Assembly: GCA_947487205.1 (NCBI GenBank)
Contig: CANKVU010000019.1
Span: forward strand, 42,780-106,779
Source of the DNA: an uncultured Paracoccaceae bacterium
GTDB taxonomy: Bacteria; Pseudomonadota; Alphaproteobacteria; Rhodobacterales; Rhodobacteraceae
Direction of reading: 5' to 3'
DNA length: 64,000 nt
Shown here piece by piece: positions 62,435-64,000 of this stretch. A program made the translations under genes and the position numbers. Under the pieces are notes generated by a model. It searched no databases, was not told the DNA's origin, and was given only the letters and a program-made list of their open reading frames with translations. Positions within the stretch are counted from its first letter, which is position 1, and the number at the start of each line of letters is the position of its first letter.

Positions 62435-63943
62435 ATGATACTCGGACTCGACCTTGGGACGTCGATGGTGAAGGTCGCGGCCTTCCGTGAGGACGGCGAA
62501 TGCCTCGGTACCGCGTCCCGCCGCGCGGTCCTCTGCCGCAAGGGCGGCGGCGTCATAGAACAGGATTTCGAGGATATCGTCACCTCCGTCGGCGAGGTGC
62601 TGTCGGAGGTCTGCGATGGCCTCGAAGCCGGGCCGCGGGTCATCGGCATCACCGGCCAGAGCGACGGGCTCTGGCTCCTCGACGACCGGGGCTACGCCGT
62701 CCGGCCGGCGGTCTCCTGGCTCGACGATCGCGGCAATCCCTACCTCCAGGACTGGATCGACCGGGGCATCTACGAACGGGTGTTCCGCCGGAACGGCAAC
62801 GCCATCTTCCCCGGCAGCCATGCGCCGCTCATCGCGGCCCTGGCGGACGGCGACCCGGAGGCGCTCGACCGGGCCGCGACCGCAAGCTACCTCAAGGACG
62901 CGATCCTGCAACGGCTGACCGGGGTGCGCGCGACCGACGCCTCGGACGCCTCGCTGCCGTTCCTCGACATCCGCAAGCGCGACTACGACCCCGAGATCCT
63001 GCGCCTCCTCGGGCTGGAGCGGTTCGACCGGCTGCTCGCGCCGGTCCGCGCCGCCCCCGAGGCGTTCCCGATGACCGCATCCGGCGCGGCCCTGACCGGC
63101 CTGCCCGAGGGCACGCTCGTCCATGCCGGCCCGTTCGACCTGCCCGCCTGCGCCATCGGCGCCGGCGTCGACAGGGTGGGCGACGGGCTGATCACCCTCG
63201 GGACGACGCTCGCCTGCCAGGTGCTGGTCGACCGGATCGACACCGGCGGGGAACCCGCCGGGATGACGCTCTGCATGCCGCGCGACGGGCGCTGGATGCG
63301 CGCCCTGCCCGCCACGGTCGGCACCGCGACGCTGGACTGGGTGCTCGATCTGGTGGGCGCGCCGCATGGCGAGCTGGACCGCATCCTGTCCGAAAGCGCG
63401 CCGGGCGCGAACGGTGTCACCGCCCTGCCCTATTTCTCGTCGACCGGCGAGCGCGCGCCGTTCTGCGACGTGAACGCCCGCGGGCTGCTGTCGGGGCTCA
63501 GCACCGCGACCCGGCCCGCCGATCTGGTCATGGCGGTGTGCGAGGCGGTCGCCTATGCCGCCCGCCACTGCATCGAGGCCGCCGGGCTGACCGGGCGGCT
63601 GTCGGTCTGCGGCGGGGGGGCCAATTCCGCGACCTGGACGCAGATGCTGGCCGACGTGCTGCAGCAGCCGTTGCACGTCGCGCGCGGGCCCGAGGTGGGC
63701 GCGCGCGGCGCGGCCCTGGTGGCCATGGAGGCCGCCGGCATCGCCCACGATCCCGCCGCCTGGACCCGCTCGCAGAACGTGGTCGCCCCGCGCCCCGAGA
63801 CGGCCGTGCATCACGACGCCGGATTTCGCCACTACCTGGCCACCGTGGCGGCCGCGCGGCCGCTCTGGCGGTCGCGGCCGAAGCCCGCGGTCCCGGCCCG
63901 CCCCCCGGCAAAGACAGGAGACGGCCCATGCCGCGCGATCTGA
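62435..63943 (+). CDS. FGGY-family carbohydrate kinase (second copy)
   Basis: A 502-residue kinase: MILGLDLGTSMVKVAAFRED, VIGITGQSDGLWLLDDRG, AVSWLDDRGNPYLQDWIDRG, GDGLITLGTTLACQVLVD and SVCGGGANSATWTQMLADVL. It differs throughout from the kinase at 48856, so it is not a recent duplicate; it belongs to the xylulokinase/erythritol-type part of the family. The C-terminal ~25 residues are Pro/Arg-rich. AGAGGGGGGAG precedes the ATG. Its end overlaps the start of lipA by 16 bases. It probably phosphorylates the same imported polyol or an isomer at another position. Confidence 0.91.
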   Translation: MILGLDLGTSMVKVAAFREDGECLGTASRRAVLCRKGGGVIEQDFEDIVTSVGEVLSEVCDGLEAGPRVIGITGQSDGLWLLDDRGYAVRPAVSWLDDRGNPYLQDWIDRGIYERVFRRNGNAIFPGSHAPLIAALADGDPEALDRAATASYLKDAILQRLTGVRATDASDASLPFLDIRKRDYDPEILRLLGLERFDRLLAPVRAAPEAFPMTASGAALTGLPEGTLVHAGPFDLPACAIGAGVDRVGDGLITLGTTLACQVLVDRIDTGGEPAGMTLCMPRDGRWMRALPATVGTATLDWVLDLVGAPHGELDRILSESAPGANGVTALPYFSSTGERAPFCDVNARGLLSGLSTATRPADLVMAVCEAVAYAARHCIEAAGLTGRLSVCGGGANSATWTQMLADVLQQPLHVARGPEVGARGAALVAMEAAGIAHDPAAWTRSQNVVAPRPETAVHHDAGFRHYLATVAAARPLWRSRPKPAVPARPPAKTGDGPCRAI

Positions 63944-64000
63944 AGATCCCCGCCGAGCGCCACCCCGAGAAGGCGCACCGCCCCGCGACGCCGCGGCTGG
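63928..64000 (+). CDS. lipA: Lipoyl synthase LipA (partial, N-terminus only)
   Basis: Only 24 codons are in the window: MPRDLKIPAERHPEKAHRPA then TPRL. This matches the distinctive start of rhodobacteral LipA proteins, which run on into a KPSWIRVKAP-like block and the radical SAM cluster outside the window. AGGAG lies 7 bases before ATG 63928, and the start overlaps the end of the kinase gene by 16 bases. LipA inserts sulfur into protein-bound octanoyl groups to make lipoyl cofactor, which the stand-alone lipoyl protein of the neighbouring operon needs. Identification is from the short N-terminus only. Confidence 0.75.
   Translation, partial: MPRDLKIPAERHPEKAHRPATPRL

Overview
The window is very GC-rich DNA with long genes on both strands. 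It fits an alphaproteobacterium of the Rhodobacterales (Roseobacter/Paracoccus type). Evidence: a PHA-granule phasin, a VPLPA-CTERM sorted protein, an arsenic operon with ArsJ plus GAPDH and a fused ArsR-ArsC, an ery-like polyol operon with a SorC regulator, and a lipoyl synthase N-terminus of the rhodobacteral kind. I see no tRNA, rRNA or CRISPR array. All assignments are by reading; no database search was run.

Layout. 1-8.4 kb: two adjacent type I secretion ABC exporter genes (minus; the second runs off the left edge) diverge from a 1775-residue cadherin-repeat/RTX protein, the likely cargo. 9-13.3 kb: a polysaccharide deacetylase, a malate/lactate-type dehydrogenase and a phasin, with decayed DNA between them including an IS110-family transposase remnant. 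13.4-21 kb: a 2306-residue secreted nuclease/5'-nucleotidase and a VPLPA-CTERM protein. 21-26 kb: arsR-arsC fusion, gap and arsJ (arsenate exported as 1-arseno-3-phosphoglycerate), divergent from a PhoD-like phosphatase, followed by an IS30-family remnant. 26.6-29.4 kb: a DUF4336 protein, a small membrane protein with an apparent frameshift, a ferritin-like protein and a 17-cysteine copper-storage protein.

30-37 kb: a nitrogen-acquisition operon with formate/nitrite transporter, membrane-anchored PP2C phosphatase/Ser-Thr kinase, cyanase, siroheme nitrite/sulfite reductase and a diflavin reductase. The cyanase keeps Arg96, Glu99 and Ser122. The logic is import of nitrite or release of ammonia from cyanate, with reduction of nitrite by NADPH through flavins and siroheme.

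37.3-47.1 kb is the most unusual region. A subtilisin-type protease, a vanadium-haloperoxidase/PAP2-type enzyme with a Gly-Gly-Phe repeat tail and a winged-helix/TPR regulator lie on the minus strand. Divergent from them are a 64-residue protein, two large proteins I do not recognise and a PG-binding-domain orthocaspase. Two protease families, a phosphatase/peroxidase fold, a dedicated regulator and unknown proteins in one divergon make this the best candidate for an undescribed system.

47.2-64 kb: a HAD phosphatase, then a 13-kb minus-strand operon. It holds a two-subunit TPP dehydrogenase E1, a stand-alone lipoyl carrier, a GlpD-like oxidase, a class II aldolase, a lipoyl-less E2 catalytic domain, an RbsBAC-type sugar ABC transporter, an AraM-like dehydrogenase, an FGGY kinase and a HAD-IIA phosphatase. 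A SorC regulator, a second FGGY kinase and lipA diverge from it. Together they look like import, phosphorylation, oxidation and aldol cleavage of a polyol, with the cleavage product oxidised by a split acetoin/pyruvate-dehydrogenase-like complex.
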